A stretch of 64,000 nucleotides of DNA from assembly GCF_964656455.1 (NCBI RefSeq), contig NC_135716.1, positions 105,432,389-105,496,388 on the forward strand. Direction: 5' to 3'. The DNA comes from Halichoerus grypus (Eukaryota; Chordata; Mammalia; Carnivora; Phocidae). Of this stretch, positions 22,492-33,985 are shown in pieces. Both the position numbers and the translations under genes were made by a program. The notes beneath the pieces were generated by a model, which was not told the DNA's origin, did not search any database, and was given only the letters and a program-made list of their open reading frames with translations. Position 1 is the stretch's first letter; each line of letters starts with the position of its first letter.

Positions 22492-22506
22492 AATCTTAAA
22501 GAAAAA
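22258..22506 (+). mobile_element. CAN-SINE with expanded (AAAT)n tail
   Basis: Head 'ggggtgcctgggtggctcag' with older-type core ('gactcttggttttggctcag'). The tail is about 12 uninterrupted AAAT units at about 22447-22494. The 12-bp TSD 'agaa[t/c]gggcctt' lies at 22246-22257 and 22507-22518. The tetranucleotide array is long enough to be length-variable between individuals. Confidence 0.95.
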
Positions 22507-22518
22507 AGAACGGGCCTT

Positions 22519-23944
22519 CAGATAGCATAGATGGATTTCTAATCATTGCTTTAAGAAATAAACATCTTAGATAAAGCCAGAGATAAAGAAATTCTTCTGG
22601 ACAATTAATTATCCTACAAATGGATCTGTGCATTCATCATTTCCCTTTCTAAAAAATATTTCAAGCATTATTCCTAGGATTTATGCCCCCTATTTTTATC
22701 TTACAGCATTCAAAACTTTTAGTTTCTGGGCCTCCATGTATCATCCCATGAAACAGGTCAAGAGAAGCATCAGCTAATATTGACTTAAACAATAGAGACA
22801 ATTTTTCTTTCTTTCTCGAATTTGAGAAATTTGGAGGAGGCAGCATAAGGCCAAAATGGTATTACATAGTGTCAGGGAAAAATCGAGCCTTCTTTCTCCT
22901 TTGCTACCTTTCTTGTGCATAGTCACTATTCCCATGTTTACTGGATGGTCCAATAAACTCCCTTCCAGTCAGAAAATATAAAGGGATAAATCAGGGGAAG
23001 CATCCTCTCCTCAAGAATACTTACTGGAAGATGCTTTATATTACTTTCATATTCACATAGGCCTGCTCCCAGTCACACAGCCACATTTAGGTGCAAACAG
23101 AGTTGGGAAATGTCTACGTTCTGAGCTGCTGTATGCCTAGCTAAAATTTGGGGCTGCTGGCACTAAAAGAAAAAGGAAGGATAATTTTGGCAAACAACCA
23201 TTGGTGTCTGGCACATACCACGTTGATATGCACATTTCTAAGAAACATATCACAGAAGCCAGTCAAATTTGAAACTGAGGATCTCATTAATTTGTACCAG
23301 GATAATTCATAAATTCAGTTGTATACCATCCATGAGCTGGGACAACCTGTGCACCACAATGGTGTTGAATTTAATTCTATTCTAACACCTCAATATAATT
23401 AAAATTAATTCATAGCCAGTTTTGATACAAGCCCAGAATCATTTACTTATAAAAATGAATATGAAAAATATGCAAGTTAATGACTAGCAATACATTAATA
23501 TGTCTCAGTGAATTCTATAACAGTTTCAGTACATGTGTTCCTACTTTAGATGTATTAACCTTTCATCCCCTGCTTGACTTCTCAGTTTTAGGTTCTGTGG
23601 TGTTTATATCCACTTTAGTACTAAGAGTTAAAAAAATTCAGTAATCTGTAATAATCAAAAGCACTGATAAGATTTTTTTCATACATAAATTAAAGTATTG
23701 AAGGAAATATTTAATTGAGGACTGTATCCAATTAGAATTATTAACATGACTCTGTATCCCCAAGTTGAGTTGTATGATTCCACAACTTTGTCTTCTTGTT
23801 AACAAAATATATGCCAGCTTTGAATATAGCTATTCAAGAGGAATCAGATAAAAATTAACCCTCCATTTTGAAGGAAAATTTTAATTTCTATATAAATTTA
23901 GTGTATACCAATATACATGCAGTTAGTTTGTTAGATTATAAAAA
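22519..23944. other. AT-rich unassigned sequence
   Basis: About 1.4 kb, AT-rich, with no recognised repeat. The frame at 22661-22846 (minus) is short and featureless. Confidence 0.45.
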
Positions 23945-24930
23945 CCTTTCTCCTCACCCCCTTCGCTCTCAAACTACTGACTCTTTTCTCTTTTTTCACC
24001 TTAGGGAAAGACTCTCTGAACTAGTATTCTGTATTTTATGTCTTCAATTACTCTCTTCCCACTCTCTCTTGAGTCCAATTCAATTAGGTGTTTTCTCCAT
24101 CATTCTACTCAAACTCAATCAATGATTTCTAGGTTTTTAAAACCAATGGTCACTTCACAGCATTCATCTGATGAACTTAACTGCAACATCGGTACTGTTG
24201 ATCACTCCCTCCTTCCAGAAGATTTTTCTTCTGGCCTCCAGGATGCTGTACTCTTCTGGTTTTCCCCTTATCTCAGTTCCTTTTGCTGGTTCTTCTTCAT
24301 CTTCCTATAGAAGTGCTCTAGAGCTTACAAGTGAACTTTCCTATCTCTCTGCACTCATGGTCGTCACAAATCTCATGGTTTTAAAAACAATCTGTGTACT
24401 GATGACTAAACAATTTAGAACTATAACCTGGATATTTCCTCTAAATCCAGGCTCATATCTAACTGCCTGCTTGACCTTTCAACTTAAAAAAATCTAATAA
24501 TCATTTTAAATGTAACATTGCTAAGCTGAGCACCTGACCTTTGCCTCAAAGCTTCCATAGTTTTTTTTGCCCTCGATCAATGGTATCTCCATCATTGCTG
24601 TTGCTACAGCCCAAAGCCTTGGAGTCTTTCTTGAAATCGTTTGTATAATCATTCAGCATTACCCCTCAGCATTACCTCCAAAGAATCCAGAATCTGACCA
24701 TTTCTCACCATCTCCACTGCTGTCATTATAAACCACGTCACCAACAGCCTGGGGATTATCACAATAGCTTCTTAACTGTCCTCTACTCTTGTTCCCTTCC
24801 CACTCTTTGTTTCTTCTTAGCATTTATGCCATTCCTATGCTCAGAACCTGCCAGCGGCTTCCCATTTTTACTCTAAATGATAGCTGAAGTCACTTTGAGA
24901 TTCCCATCTCCTAGACTCTTTCTGCCCCTT
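23945..24930 (+). mobile_element. L2 LINE, long fragment
   Basis: The succession of motifs is L2-like. 'ttcttctggcctccaggatg' and 'ttctggttttccccttatc' are followed by 'ctgtgtactgatgac', 'aagccttggagtctttcttg', 'ccagaatctgaccatttctc', 'atcacaatagcttc' and 'ccagcggcttcccattttta'. Overlapping frames at 23868-24497 are decayed L2 and not genes. Confidence 0.8.
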
Positions 24931-25640
24931 GGTCGTGAGGCTCCTGATTTAGTTCTGTAGATGGGGCGAGAGAGAAATGAGCTCCTTTTGCAGCTTCCTG
25001 CACTGCTGGGGAAGTTGGGTTCTCACTTATACACTCTCCAACTCCATCGCAAGATAAATCACAGGTTGAAGAAGATCTTTCTTGGCCCTAAGCCATACTA
25101 CCTTAGGAGATGGGTGACACAAGTAAAGTAAAACTGTTCTTACCCACTCTAATGCATCCAAACTTGCATTTTTTTGCTCCAACAGAGTGCTGGTATTTTC
25201 CTCTGGAAATCTGGACTTCCACAAATGCTCTCTCATCCATGAGTAATTGTCTAAGTCAGTGTTCTCCAGGGGCTCCAAGACTGTGGGCTAAGAGAGACTG
25301 GAGCAAGTTCATTGCTGCTGCAGAGTCCACAGATGGGACCAACTTCTGTCTGCCCATTGTCTGATACACGGATGAGTGAGACTCCTTCCGAGTCCCATGG
25401 TGTATGATGCTGGATCCCACAGCATCCCCAAAGGCACTTTCGTCTGTGGATGGATGCCAAATCTTTGTTGTTGGGAATGGGGGCAAGAAATGAGGGATGC
25501 CTTATGTCCATGATGCTGACATCACTTCTAACTGTAATCTTGTATTTTAGCACCCCTACTTCTGTGGTTTTCTTGTCTCCAGTGGTTTTCTTCAAAATAT
25601 TTCTCATACCTCTGAGTCAGAACAGGATAAAACCATAAAG
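24931..25640. other. Unidentified repeat-like or retroviral-LTR-like segment
   Basis: GC-richer than its neighbours. The reverse strand holds a 118-codon open frame (25251-25607) and the text has a repeat-like feel ('ggggctccaagactgtgggc', 'cacagcatccccaaaggcac'). It may be an old ERV LTR on the minus strand, but I cannot name it. No recognisable protein domain is present in the frame. Confidence 0.3.
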
Positions 25641-26209
25641 GGGTAATAAAGAAAAGAAAGATTAGCCCCTCCACTTGAGTTAAAAATAAACAAAACACTG
25701 ACTCACTAGAAATTATTGGTAAGAGACTTGTGCTTCAAAATGTCTGCTTTAATGAGTCAGAGGGAAATAAAACTGACTAGATGAATTAACTATTACAGAG
25801 AAGATGTTTCACTTGACCCAATTTAGAGTGAATGACCCTAATTGCCTCTTTGAATGTGGGAAAGGCCCATTGCCAGATAGTGGCTCCCAGTTGTAAATGG
25901 GTAAACTTTCAATGAAGGAATTGTTAGTTAAGGAAGTCTCCATGGTAGGAAAGGTTGAGCTCAAAGTAGGACATGTTCTGACAAAGAATTCGTATGGGAA
26001 AGCATCCTGGGTAGAAGTAAATGGGGTATGGGAAAGCTGAAGGTGAGGCCACTGTGGCCATGCATAGGAGGTAGAAATTACTTTTGCATGATTACAATGG
26101 CATGGCTGAGTACAAAACCTGTAATGCAAAAAGATAGCAATTGTCTGAAATATTGTGACTCCATCAGCAATTTTATCTCAATCCTGTAAGAATTTCTGAG
26201 AAGGTAAGT
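25641..26209. other. Unassigned noncoding sequence
   Basis: No repeat, RNA or gene recognised. A 106-codon minus-strand frame (25809-26129) is without recognisable domain. Confidence 0.4.
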
Positions 26210-26360
26210 AAGTAGTTATATTGCTAGAATGAGGAAAGATTGGATGAGCCCTTAGTCCTAGCTCTCCCACTAACTGGCTGGGTTCTTGGGTCATCCCGTT
26301 TCCTCATCCATTAAATACAGAAATAATTGTGGAAGTCCCTTTCAGCTTAAAAATACCCTA
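26210..26360 (+). mobile_element. MIR fragment
   Basis: 'tagctctcccactaactggc' and 'cccgtttcctcatccattaa' match the MIR 5' and core parts in sense orientation, with moderate divergence. Confidence 0.65.
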
Positions 26361-26449
26361 TAAATCAACAATGAATAGAGCATGAGTTGCTGCAAAACCT
26401 GAGATGTAAGAAATACCATGTAGCCTTTCTTTCCGGATAAAATCAAATC

Positions 26450-26590
26450 TGGTTTATTTATTCCACAATAATCATTAAATGACTATTATAGGCCAGACAT
26501 GTGCTCAGTTCTGGGGATATTCTTGGAAAAGAAGGCAGACAAGGTCTTGCCCTCCTAGAACTTTTTCTTGCTCTCATTTTCTAAGGATGA
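26450..26590 (-). mobile_element. L2 3' end
   Basis: 'atcattaaatgactattata' then 'ggccagacatgtgctcagtt' and 'ctggggatattcttgg' and 'aaggtcttgccctcctagaa'. This is the reverse of the L2 terminal region (…gcaggga…ccccagcacc…gcctggcaca…). Confidence 0.65.
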
Positions 26591-26699
26591 ATTCTAATAT
26601 CACTCCTTTTTCCCAGGTCCTGCCCTATCTCTTGGGTTATTCCAAACCTTGTGATTTGCACAGTCCAGGAAAAATAAGAGCAATCTGGCTCTCTGATCT

Positions 26700-27130
26700 A
26701 TGGCCATCACAATTGCTATTGCTTTTTGTCTGATCCCATAAGATATTTTTGAAAGTGTCTGGCTCTGCAGGTAGCATATCTGCACAAGAACTAACTGTTG
26801 TTCCAGGAACTTTTGCCCGGGCTCTATTTGCCTCCATTTCCATAGGAACTCATGTAGCTGTCAATGACTTAGATCCTGTCCTTTTTATGGTGCTATGAAT
26901 AAGTGGCCCAGTGTACACCGCTCCACAGAACTCCACCTTCACCGATCCCCCAATCTCTGGGAATCAAACTACTATGAGGCTTTGAATTACTACCCTGCTC
27001 AATGCTCAAGGGAACAGCTTCCACCATGTCCTACTTTGGGCAATGAAGTCCTTATCTTCTTCAAGCCTAAGGCTGCCAACCAGCGAGCCAAGGATTGAAT
27101 TTGACTCGTAGATGGGTTTGTTCTCCAATT
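26700..27130. other. Unidentified segment with a short open frame
   Basis: A comparatively GC-rich block contains a 67-codon plus-strand frame (26895-27098) with an unusual Tyr/Pro/Asn-rich composition and a terminal 'FFKPKAANQRAKD'. No upstream splice acceptor, promoter or domain can be argued. It could be a fragment of an old retroelement, a decayed pseudogene or a chance frame. Confidence 0.3.
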
Positions 27131-27221
27131 AGCTAAAATCTCCACTACTCCCTTTTGTTCCCACCTATAAAACTGAGCATCTGTGTCCTCATTCTTTTCC
27201 TGTTGCTTCTCTTACATCTGT

Positions 27222-27455
27222 GGTTAAGCGCACAACCCCCAGAACCAGATTGTCCAAGTTTGAATCTAAGCTCTACCACTCACTGCCGTATGGCTTGGTC
27301 ATGTTATGTAACCTTTCTGCATTTCAGGTTTTCATCCTTAAATTGCTCGTAAGTAAAAAACACCTATCTCATAAGTGTATGTGTTGTACTTAGAACCATA
27401 AGTAGTACATAGGAAGTAGTAAGTGTTTATTTATAACGTAGGTGTTATTATTTTA
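27222..27455 (+). mobile_element. MIR, long
   Basis: Begins near the tRNA-like head ('gtggttaagcgcacaacccc'), then 'tccaagtttgaatctaagct', 'ctaccactcactgccgtatg' and a degenerate 3' part ('cataggaagtagtaagtg'). Nearly full-length. Confidence 0.78.
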
Positions 27456-28809
27456 TTTTCCATTTCTATTATTGTTTTATTATTACTGGCTTGACTTTTT
27501 TAGGCATTTGAATGAGATCAGTGGATTAGATCTTTCAACATAAAGGCTGTAGTGGAAGATTTCTTCAAAGTAGTTCTATTCTCAACAATGCCCTATCAAC
27601 ATTTTTGGCCTTTAATAAAACAAAACATGTTTATCTCCTTGACAGTGAACAAAAAGGTGTCATGGACTTTTATTTTTAGGGAGAAGGGATGTATGGAGAA
27701 TTATCTTTCATTCCTTTGATATTAGATTACTAATATTTTTAAATCACCCTATCACATTTTAACAAGCCAAAAAACATTTGCCCAATTTCTAACTCAGAAG
27801 TCTGTGCAGATTTTCTCACTCTGTTCCATACTTAAGCATCACCAGGAAGATGTTTTTACTGCATTGAGAAATTGGCTACATTTTTTCTCCCCAACTGCTT
27901 TCTAGCACTCCTGGCTTTTTATTTCATGTCACTTACAACTCAAGGTAATCTGAGTTGCTTCTGAAAGTCTCAGACTTAACTTGTTAGCTTGTCAGTCATC
28001 CTTTTCCTGTGGTGAATCAAAAATATTTTTCACTTGGTGAATATAATATGGGTATTTCATTTCATTGAACCATTTCAAGTTTCTAACATTGAATAGTTGA
28101 TGTCTTGAGATTCTTTGCACCTGCTTAATTTTGATACATGACTTTTACGTTGCTTTGAAAGTCAAACTACTAATGGGGAAGAATGTATTTTATTGTACAT
28201 ATTGGCATGTTTCAAAGGTTCAAAAGCACTTTCTTTTATATGCAAAGAATGAAAATAAATGATCCTCTGACAGCCCGTCAGCCAGAGTTTGATTAGCTAT
28301 GTCTGACTGTGTCCCTTAGGTGGAGATGACAGCCACGAGCAGCTGGGTTTTTATTTATTGTTAGGGCATTTTGTACATGTTTAAAAGGAACCGGGGTTGT
28401 GGATCTGGAAAAAGAGTACCTGTAGAGACCAGGAGGCCTAATTTCAGAAACTGCCTGAATGATCCTGTGATGAAATGGGCAGACCATAATCTTGCTTCTT
28501 GTTGCCTTATCTCTTGGGTGAATAAACCCCTGCCCCTATATGGGGAGGTAAAGAGGGCCTTTCTCTAAGACTTTACACTTTACACCTTTCCCCATATGCT
28601 GGTCTTGCAACTCACTTTAGAAATGTGGAGACCTGGGGTGGGGTTGGGGGGCAGTATTGAAGAATTCAGGGAAAGAGGACCATTTTTTTTAATGTTTCAG
28701 ATTGCAAACTTCAGTGAGATACATTTGTCACTGTGGTGGTTGTAGTTGTTAAGGAGCCAGGCATAGAGACTGAGAAGAACAAAAGGAAAGAAAAAAAATT
28801 ACCATGTTC
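27456..28809. other. Unassigned, partly AT-rich sequence
   Basis: No repeat recognised over about 1.35 kb. The interval 28020-28340 is AT-rich but without low-complexity decay, and it looks like possible unique or conserved noncoding DNA. That judgement is by eye only. A 65-codon frame at 28371-28568 has no recognisable domain. Confidence 0.4.
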
Positions 28810-28995
28810 TAAGAATTGTATTTAATACTTTGCAGGTATTGTCTCTTTTTACCCCACAATAATTCTATGAAAGAAGAACCAATTTTATGTCCATTTAAAA
28901 GGTGAGAACATTTGCGATTGGACAGGCAAACTAACTTGTCCAAGGTAACATGTCTAGTAAGAACAAAAACAGAATTAAACATAGGTTTGTTTATT
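28810..28995 (-). mobile_element. MIR
   Basis: 'taccccacaataattctatg', 'atgtccatttaaaaggtgag' and 'acttgtccaaggtaacatgt' are in reverse MIR order. Confidence 0.75.
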
Positions 28996-29125
28996 ACAGA
29001 ACACATAGCTAGAGAAGTAAACACCCACTTGTTCTGAGACTTTACTATGTTATGGAAAATTTTATTTTATTGACCATTTGTGATAGATTTATAGACCGTA
29101 TAAAGTTGCTGAACTATTTAAGGAG

Positions 29126-29163
29126 AGATTTTTGTTGTTGTTTGTTTGTTTTGTTTTGTTTTG
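29126..29163. repeat. (TTG/TTTG)n tract
   Basis: 'ttgttgttgtttgtttgttt' followed by 'tgttttgttttgg'. Short simple repeat. Confidence 0.7.
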
Positions 29164-29470
29164 GTCAGGGATAGCTGGATTTCTTTCCTATTTTTTTATC
29201 AGAAAATTCAAGAAATTCTTTTTTTGTTTTGTTTTTTTGAAGTATAATTGACAGACACCATTATATTAGTTTCAGGTGCACAGCAGAGTGATTCAACACT
29301 TACAGACATTACAAAATGATCACCTGGATAAGTCTAGTTACCTACCATCTGTCACCATACAAAGTTATTACCATGTTATTTACTATATTCCTTATGTTGC
29401 ACTTTATATCCCCATGACTTATGTATTTTATAACTGGAAGTTTGCACTGCTTAATCCCCTCTGCCTTTTT

Positions 29471-29665
29471 TTTTTTTTTAAAGATTTATTTATTTATTTG
29501 AGAGAGAGAGAGAGCAAAAGAGAGCAGGAGGAGGGGCAGAGGGAGATAGAGAATCCTCAAGCAGACTCCCCACTGAGCGTGGAGACCAATGCGGGGCTTG
29601 ATCCCAGGACCTGAGCCAAAATCAAGAGTCAGATGCTTAACCGACTAAGCCACCCAGGCTCTCCT
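29471..29665 (-). mobile_element. CAN-SINE (older subfamily)
   Basis: Carries the older marker 'aaaatcaagagtcagatgct'. The 15-bp TSD 'cccct[c]t[g]ccttttt' lies at 29456-29470 and 29666-29680 with two mismatches, which is older than its neighbour at 29976. A short deletion has removed the 'catga' part of 'ggatcatgacctgagc'. Confidence 0.93.
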
Positions 29666-29910
29666 CCCCTTTACCTTTTTTGTCCATCCTCCCACCCCCT
29701 TTTCCTCTGGCAAACACGAGTTTGTTCTCTATATTTATGAGTCTCTTTCTGTTTTATTTGTTTTGTTTTTTAGATTCCTCATATAAGTAGAATCATATGA
29801 TATTTGTCTTTCTCTATTTGATTTATTTCACTTAGTATAATACTCTCTGGGTCCATCCATGTTGTTGTGAATGGCAAGATTTTATTCTTTTTATGACATA
29901 GTAATATTCC

Positions 29911-29949
<39 letters not shown>

Positions 29950-29975
29950 ATCACATCTTTATCTATTCATTTATT

Positions 29976-30169
29976 TTTTTAAAGATTTTATTTATTTATT
30001 TGACAGAGAGAGACACAGTGAGAGAGGGAACACAAGCAAGGGGAGTGGGAGAGGGAGAAGCAGGCTTCCCGCTGAGCAGGGAGCCCGAAGTGGGGCTCGA
30101 TCCCAGGACCCTGGGATCATGACCTGAGCCGAAGGCAGATGCTTAACGACTGAGCCAACCAGGCGCCCC
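29976..30169 (-). mobile_element. CAN-SINE (young subfamily)
   Basis: Near-consensus ('gagagggaacacaagcaagg', 'cttcccgctgagcagggagc'). The 14-bp TSD 't[c]tattcat[t]tatt' lies at 29962-29975 and 30170-30183 with two transitions. Confidence 0.95.
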
Positions 30170-30540
30170 TCCATTCATCTATTGATGACACGTAGGTTGT
30201 TTTCATATCTTGGCTATTGAAATAATGCTGCAGTGAACATATAAGTGCATATATCTTTTTGAATTAGTGTTGTCATTTTTTTTGGACAAATATTCAGTGG
30301 ACTTGCTGGATTGTATGGCAGTTCTGTTTTTAATTTTTTGAGGACCCTCTATGCTGTTTTCTAGTGGCTGCACCAATTTGCATTCCCACCAACTGCATGA
30401 GGGTTCTCTTTTTTCCACCTCCTCATCAACACTTGTCTGTTTGATAATAGTCATTCTGACAGGTGTGAGGTGATATTTCATTGTGGTTTTGATTTGCATT
30501 TTTTTGATGATTAGTGATGTTGAGCATCTTTTTATATCTG

Positions 30541-31308
30541 CCATATCATAAATAGTTCTAGAATAAAAGTTCTAGAATAAAAAAGTTCTCCCTATTTGTG
30601 GTTAAAAATTATGGTAACATTGATGAATATATTGTTAGTCAGGCTTCTGTGAATTGTCTTCTTCAGGTGGTTGGGATTTACTTTGAGAAGTCATAGAGAA
30701 ATGAGGAAGCAAAGAAAATTGCTTTCCAAATTTCACAATGAAGTTAGGTCTATGGAACATTGGAACATTTTCTAAGATTCAACAACTATTCCAGGACCCA
30801 ATTAGCAATTCTTGTGATCTGACTGTTTTGTTCTCCACTCAGAAATGGGCATCTGTGAATTCTTGCTATGGGCATCCTGGTTTAATTATGACCTGTATAG
30901 AGAGGTCACATGATAAAAACATGAACACTTTAATAGAAGACATTACCTGCAATTGTTTTCCTCACGAGGCAATGGTGGGGGAAGGACACGGAATGTTCTT
31001 AGGTACTTCCCAATACAGCTCAAATTTGCAACACAAATTTACAGCTGTATGTACAGCTATTATTTACTGTAATAGCTGTAAAATGTAGAAATGACAATTT
31101 TGCACTAAAATCATTACAATTTGGATTGTCAAGAAATGGTACAGTTTCAACTTCGACTTGAAAATAGCAACTGAGGTTATTCAAAGGCTTAGGGATTTTT
31201 TAAAACATAGATTATTTCTAGGTGTACCCACTACTTTATAAGAATCAAGTGGACCTTCTCCTCTGGCTTTAGCATCAAGTATCTCATTTAATCTTTAGGT
31301 TCTTTCCT
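30541..31308. other. Unassigned noncoding sequence
   Basis: Opens with a short tandem repeat of 'agttctagaataaa' (two copies at 30553-30580). The remainder includes a 116-codon plus-strand frame (30738-31088) with no recognisable domain and no coding-type context. Confidence 0.45.
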
Positions 31309-31682
31309 ATAATGGGCTGAATGTTTATGTTCCCCCCAAATCCATATGTTAAAATCTCAAACTCCAAGGTATTAAGGTGTTAAGGTGTTAAGAGGTGGGG
31401 ACTTTAGGAGGTATTAGGTTATGAGAGCAGAACTCAAATGAATGACATTAGTGCTCTTATAAAAGAGATGAGATCCCTCGTCCCCCCTCCATGTGAGGTC
31501 ATAGCTAGAAGGTGCTACAAACCAGAAATGAACCAGGAATTGGGTTCTCACCAGATACCAAATCTGCTGGCACCTTTTTCTTGGACTTCCCAACCTCCAG
31601 AACTATAAGAAATAAATTTCTGTCATTTGTAAGCCACCTAGTCTATCATATTTTATTATCGCTGCCAAATGGATTAAGATAT
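31309..31682 (+). mobile_element. Solo MaLR LTR (MLT1A/MST-like)
   Basis: 'gggctgaatgtttatgttcc', 'gtggggactttaggaggtat', 'gctcttataaaagagatgag', 'acttcccaacctccagaact', 'ataaatttctgtcatttgta' and 'gctgccaaatggattaag' are in LTR order, with the LTR AATAAA intact. The local repeat 'aaggtgtt' x2 at 31371-31386 is a small internal expansion. No internal region is attached. Confidence 0.85.
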
Positions 31683-31759
31683 TGCCCTAGAACTAGTCTT
31701 TCCTCCAACATGATATCTTCACAGTAATAAGAATAGTGGCGTCAGAAAGATTTTGTATT

Positions 31760-31885
31760 ACTAGCTTTTTGATATTATGTAAGTTTACTTACATTTTCTG
31801 AGCCTCAGATTTCTTATGGTATTTAAAATGAGGTTCGTATTTTTTTACTTGGTTGTAAAGCAATTATTGGTAAACCTTAATGAAA
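31760..31885 (+). mobile_element. MIR fragment
   Basis: 'acttacattttctgagcctc' + 'agatttcttatggtattt' + 'aaaatgaggttcg' matches the MIR core in sense orientation, strongly diverged. Confidence 0.6.
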
Positions 31886-33094
31886 AAAGCTTGCAATATC
31901 TATTGTATTTGAATCATTCATCAAGCAGTGTCTTGAACAAAGGAGGCGTTAGTTGAATTATATTGGAATGACTAATTTAATTTATGGTGATTAGAGAATG
32001 ATTTTTCTTCTTTAACCCTCAGATGTTGAGATCTCTAGCCATCAGAGACTCCCGAACACTTCATTTGGATGAGATCTAGTTAGGCATGAGGGAGAAGGGA
32101 ATTCTCAAAAGGAGGGACATAAGCAATCTCCCTTTTTCTTACCTGACCTACCAAAGTTCTCTTGAGATGGCAACTGTGGCTCTCAACAGATTCCTTGAGT
32201 CGCCCAGTGTCACCCGCTACCAACAGTTGTGCACATGGGGATTTGCGATTAGTGACAATGACATTTAGCGCTTGTGGAGCCAAAGCAAGCCAAGCAAGCG
32301 TATGGAGGCGCACGCTATCTTTTCACATTGAGCAGTGCCCCCTTCTGATTGAGAAAAATATGCATATATATTGGTTTCTTCTAGAATAAAAAACAATTTT
32401 TTTTAAGACCGAAGATTTTTCTACACATGAGGGTGGAAACGGAGTGGTACACAATGCCCTTGGGGTGAGCACCACACCTCATCTGGGATTCTTATGTGGG
32501 CTGAAGGATGTGGACTGAGGATGCAGGATGTGCTTTAACCCAGGTGTATGGGGGTTGAGTATTCGAACAAGAATAAATCAACAGCCTGCTGCTAATATAT
32601 TAGTTAAAAATAAATATTTCACAATGTACCGGCAGAAATATAAAACCCGGTCTCATAATAAGAGCATGGAGTTTGGGCCTTCTTCAGTCTCTTAATGATT
32701 TTATTCAGAGAAGGATTATCTTTCCTTTGTTTCAAACAGTGGTGATTTGGCACTCGCACAGGCTCCTTACAAGGTGGGCGGTGTGGGGTCGTGATGGAGA
32801 GAGAGTTGGAAAGGAGAAGCACTTTGAGCTGGAATGTGTTATTGAACAGATTTAAAGGTATTTTAATCATAGGCCTTTCATGCTATTTTAGACCATGCGT
32901 GTGACTCCCTAGTTTATCTCCTCCCTTCTACTCTAGCTGCTGAGAAATAGGCAAATTGCTCTCGGAAAGACGAATACGGTGTATTTATGGGCCCTGCATT
33001 TTTGGTCCCAAGTGTTATGAACAAGCAAGTTCACAGAAACGTGTGCCTAGCACAGCGTCCTGTGATTAGAGAGCTCTGTCTCTAGAAGGGTTCC
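31886..33094. other. Unassigned, possibly unique sequence
   Basis: No repeat recognised over 1.2 kb. Several mirror frames of 60-83 codons (32080-32389, 32619-32870) overlap on opposite strands and show no domain. The region is one of the longest repeat-free intervals in the window. Confidence 0.45.
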
Positions 33095-33149
33095 TCGCCC
33101 TCCTCACGCGGACTTAGCTTCAGAAGCCCGCGACAAGTCTACCCGCGCG
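33095..33149. promoter_or_regulatory. CpG-dense patch (candidate regulatory element)
   Basis: Eight CpG dinucleotides fall within 55 bp ('ctcgccctcctcacgcgg', 'agcccgcgacaag', 'acccgcgcgtgtt'), while the surrounding kilobases are CpG-poor. It is too short to be a CpG island and no transcription start or gene is visible. It is not inside a recognised repeat. Its persistence in CpG-depleted DNA suggests either protection from methylation or selection, but this is inference. Confidence 0.35.
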
Positions 33150-33799
33150 TGTTCAGCTCATTGATTTGCCTCTGCCTTTATTCTCCTGAAATATGACTCT
33201 CCATTCATGCTATCCTGGTTTCCATTCTACCCTGTAATTTGTGCAAAAAGCAAGGTATCAGAGGTGCCTGCTTAACAGTCTATTGACATTTTGCAGAACA
33301 GAACAGATTGGACCTATTTTTTTTCTTCAATCAGTTTAAAGTATTTGAACCTTTCTAACAACTGTGAGACAATATTTATCCTTAGTCAGCAACTGATTTC
33401 ATGAGTCTGACACCATGTAATGTATGTAACTGTGTATTAAACCATGCAGAGCTGCCTGAGCGATGAGACAGAACTTCAACAGGAGATCAAGTACGCTCTG
33501 AGAGGGATACTCTGGGATGGTGGGATGGGTCAGACTCGACTCTAGTAATACACAATACGGTTCAGGAGGAGGCCAAGAATTTCCATGTGCAGGAAGGCCA
33601 ATCAAACTCCCAGGCAGGGGGAAAATTTGTAGAGTTTTACCGGTGATGATGTGGTAGTGGGGGCAGAGATAATGCAATGGGAGAGTTGTGGGAGATGATT
33701 AGGAAGTAGCCATTTGTGTGTGAATTTCACAGGAAATCGGATACATTTCAACCAATTCAGCTTGTTTTTATATTATAAATAAGGAGCCACAGGGAAGGG
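33150..33799. other. Unassigned noncoding sequence
   Basis: No repeat or gene recognised. The minus frame at 33399-33677 (92 codons) is unsupported. Confidence 0.45.
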
Positions 33800-33985
33800 T
33801 TGGGTTGTGAACCTTTGGAGTGTGTGTATAGAATCACCTTGGGAGCTTATTAAAAATGTAGACTCCTGTTAGCATCCTCTAGACTTTCTGGTTCAGAAGG
33901 TCAAGGGTGGAGCTAAGGAATTTGCATTTTAAATAATCATCACAGGTAATTCTGATGCATGTAACTTAAGAAAGATTGTTAAAGA
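33800..33985. mobile_element. MER5A hAT miniature element
   Basis: 'tagaatcaccttgggagctt', 'attaaaaatgtagactcctg', 'tctggttcagaaggtcaagg', 'aatttgcattttaaataatc' and 'aattctgatgcatgtaact' follow the MER5A consensus order. It is nonautonomous and has no coding capacity. Confidence 0.83.

Larger units (their letters stand above)
29220..30540 (-). mobile_element. L1 (L1MA-like) 3' part with two SINEs
   Basis: Reverse L1 3' UTR and ORF2 end: 'gaagtataattgacagacac', 'aagtctagttacctaccatc', 'taactggaagtttgcactgc', 'tattccattgtgtgtgtgtg', 'aaatattcagtggacttgct', 'cattctgacaggtgtgaggt'. A (GT)n run occupies 29913-29945, as often in this L1 region. Two SINEs are inserted at 29471-29665 and 29976-30169. 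The 5' end is truncated near 30540. Confidence 0.88.

Noticed and set aside
23868..24497. Three overlapping plus-strand frames of 85-108 codons
   Set aside because: They lie in a long L2 fragment and correspond to decayed LINE sequence in shifting frames.
26895..27098. 67-codon frame as a small protein gene
   Set aside because: No start context, splice signal or domain can be argued. Kept only as an unidentified segment.
33095..33149. CpG patch as a CpG-island promoter
   Set aside because: Far below the usual island length, with no initiator, TATA or downstream exon visible.
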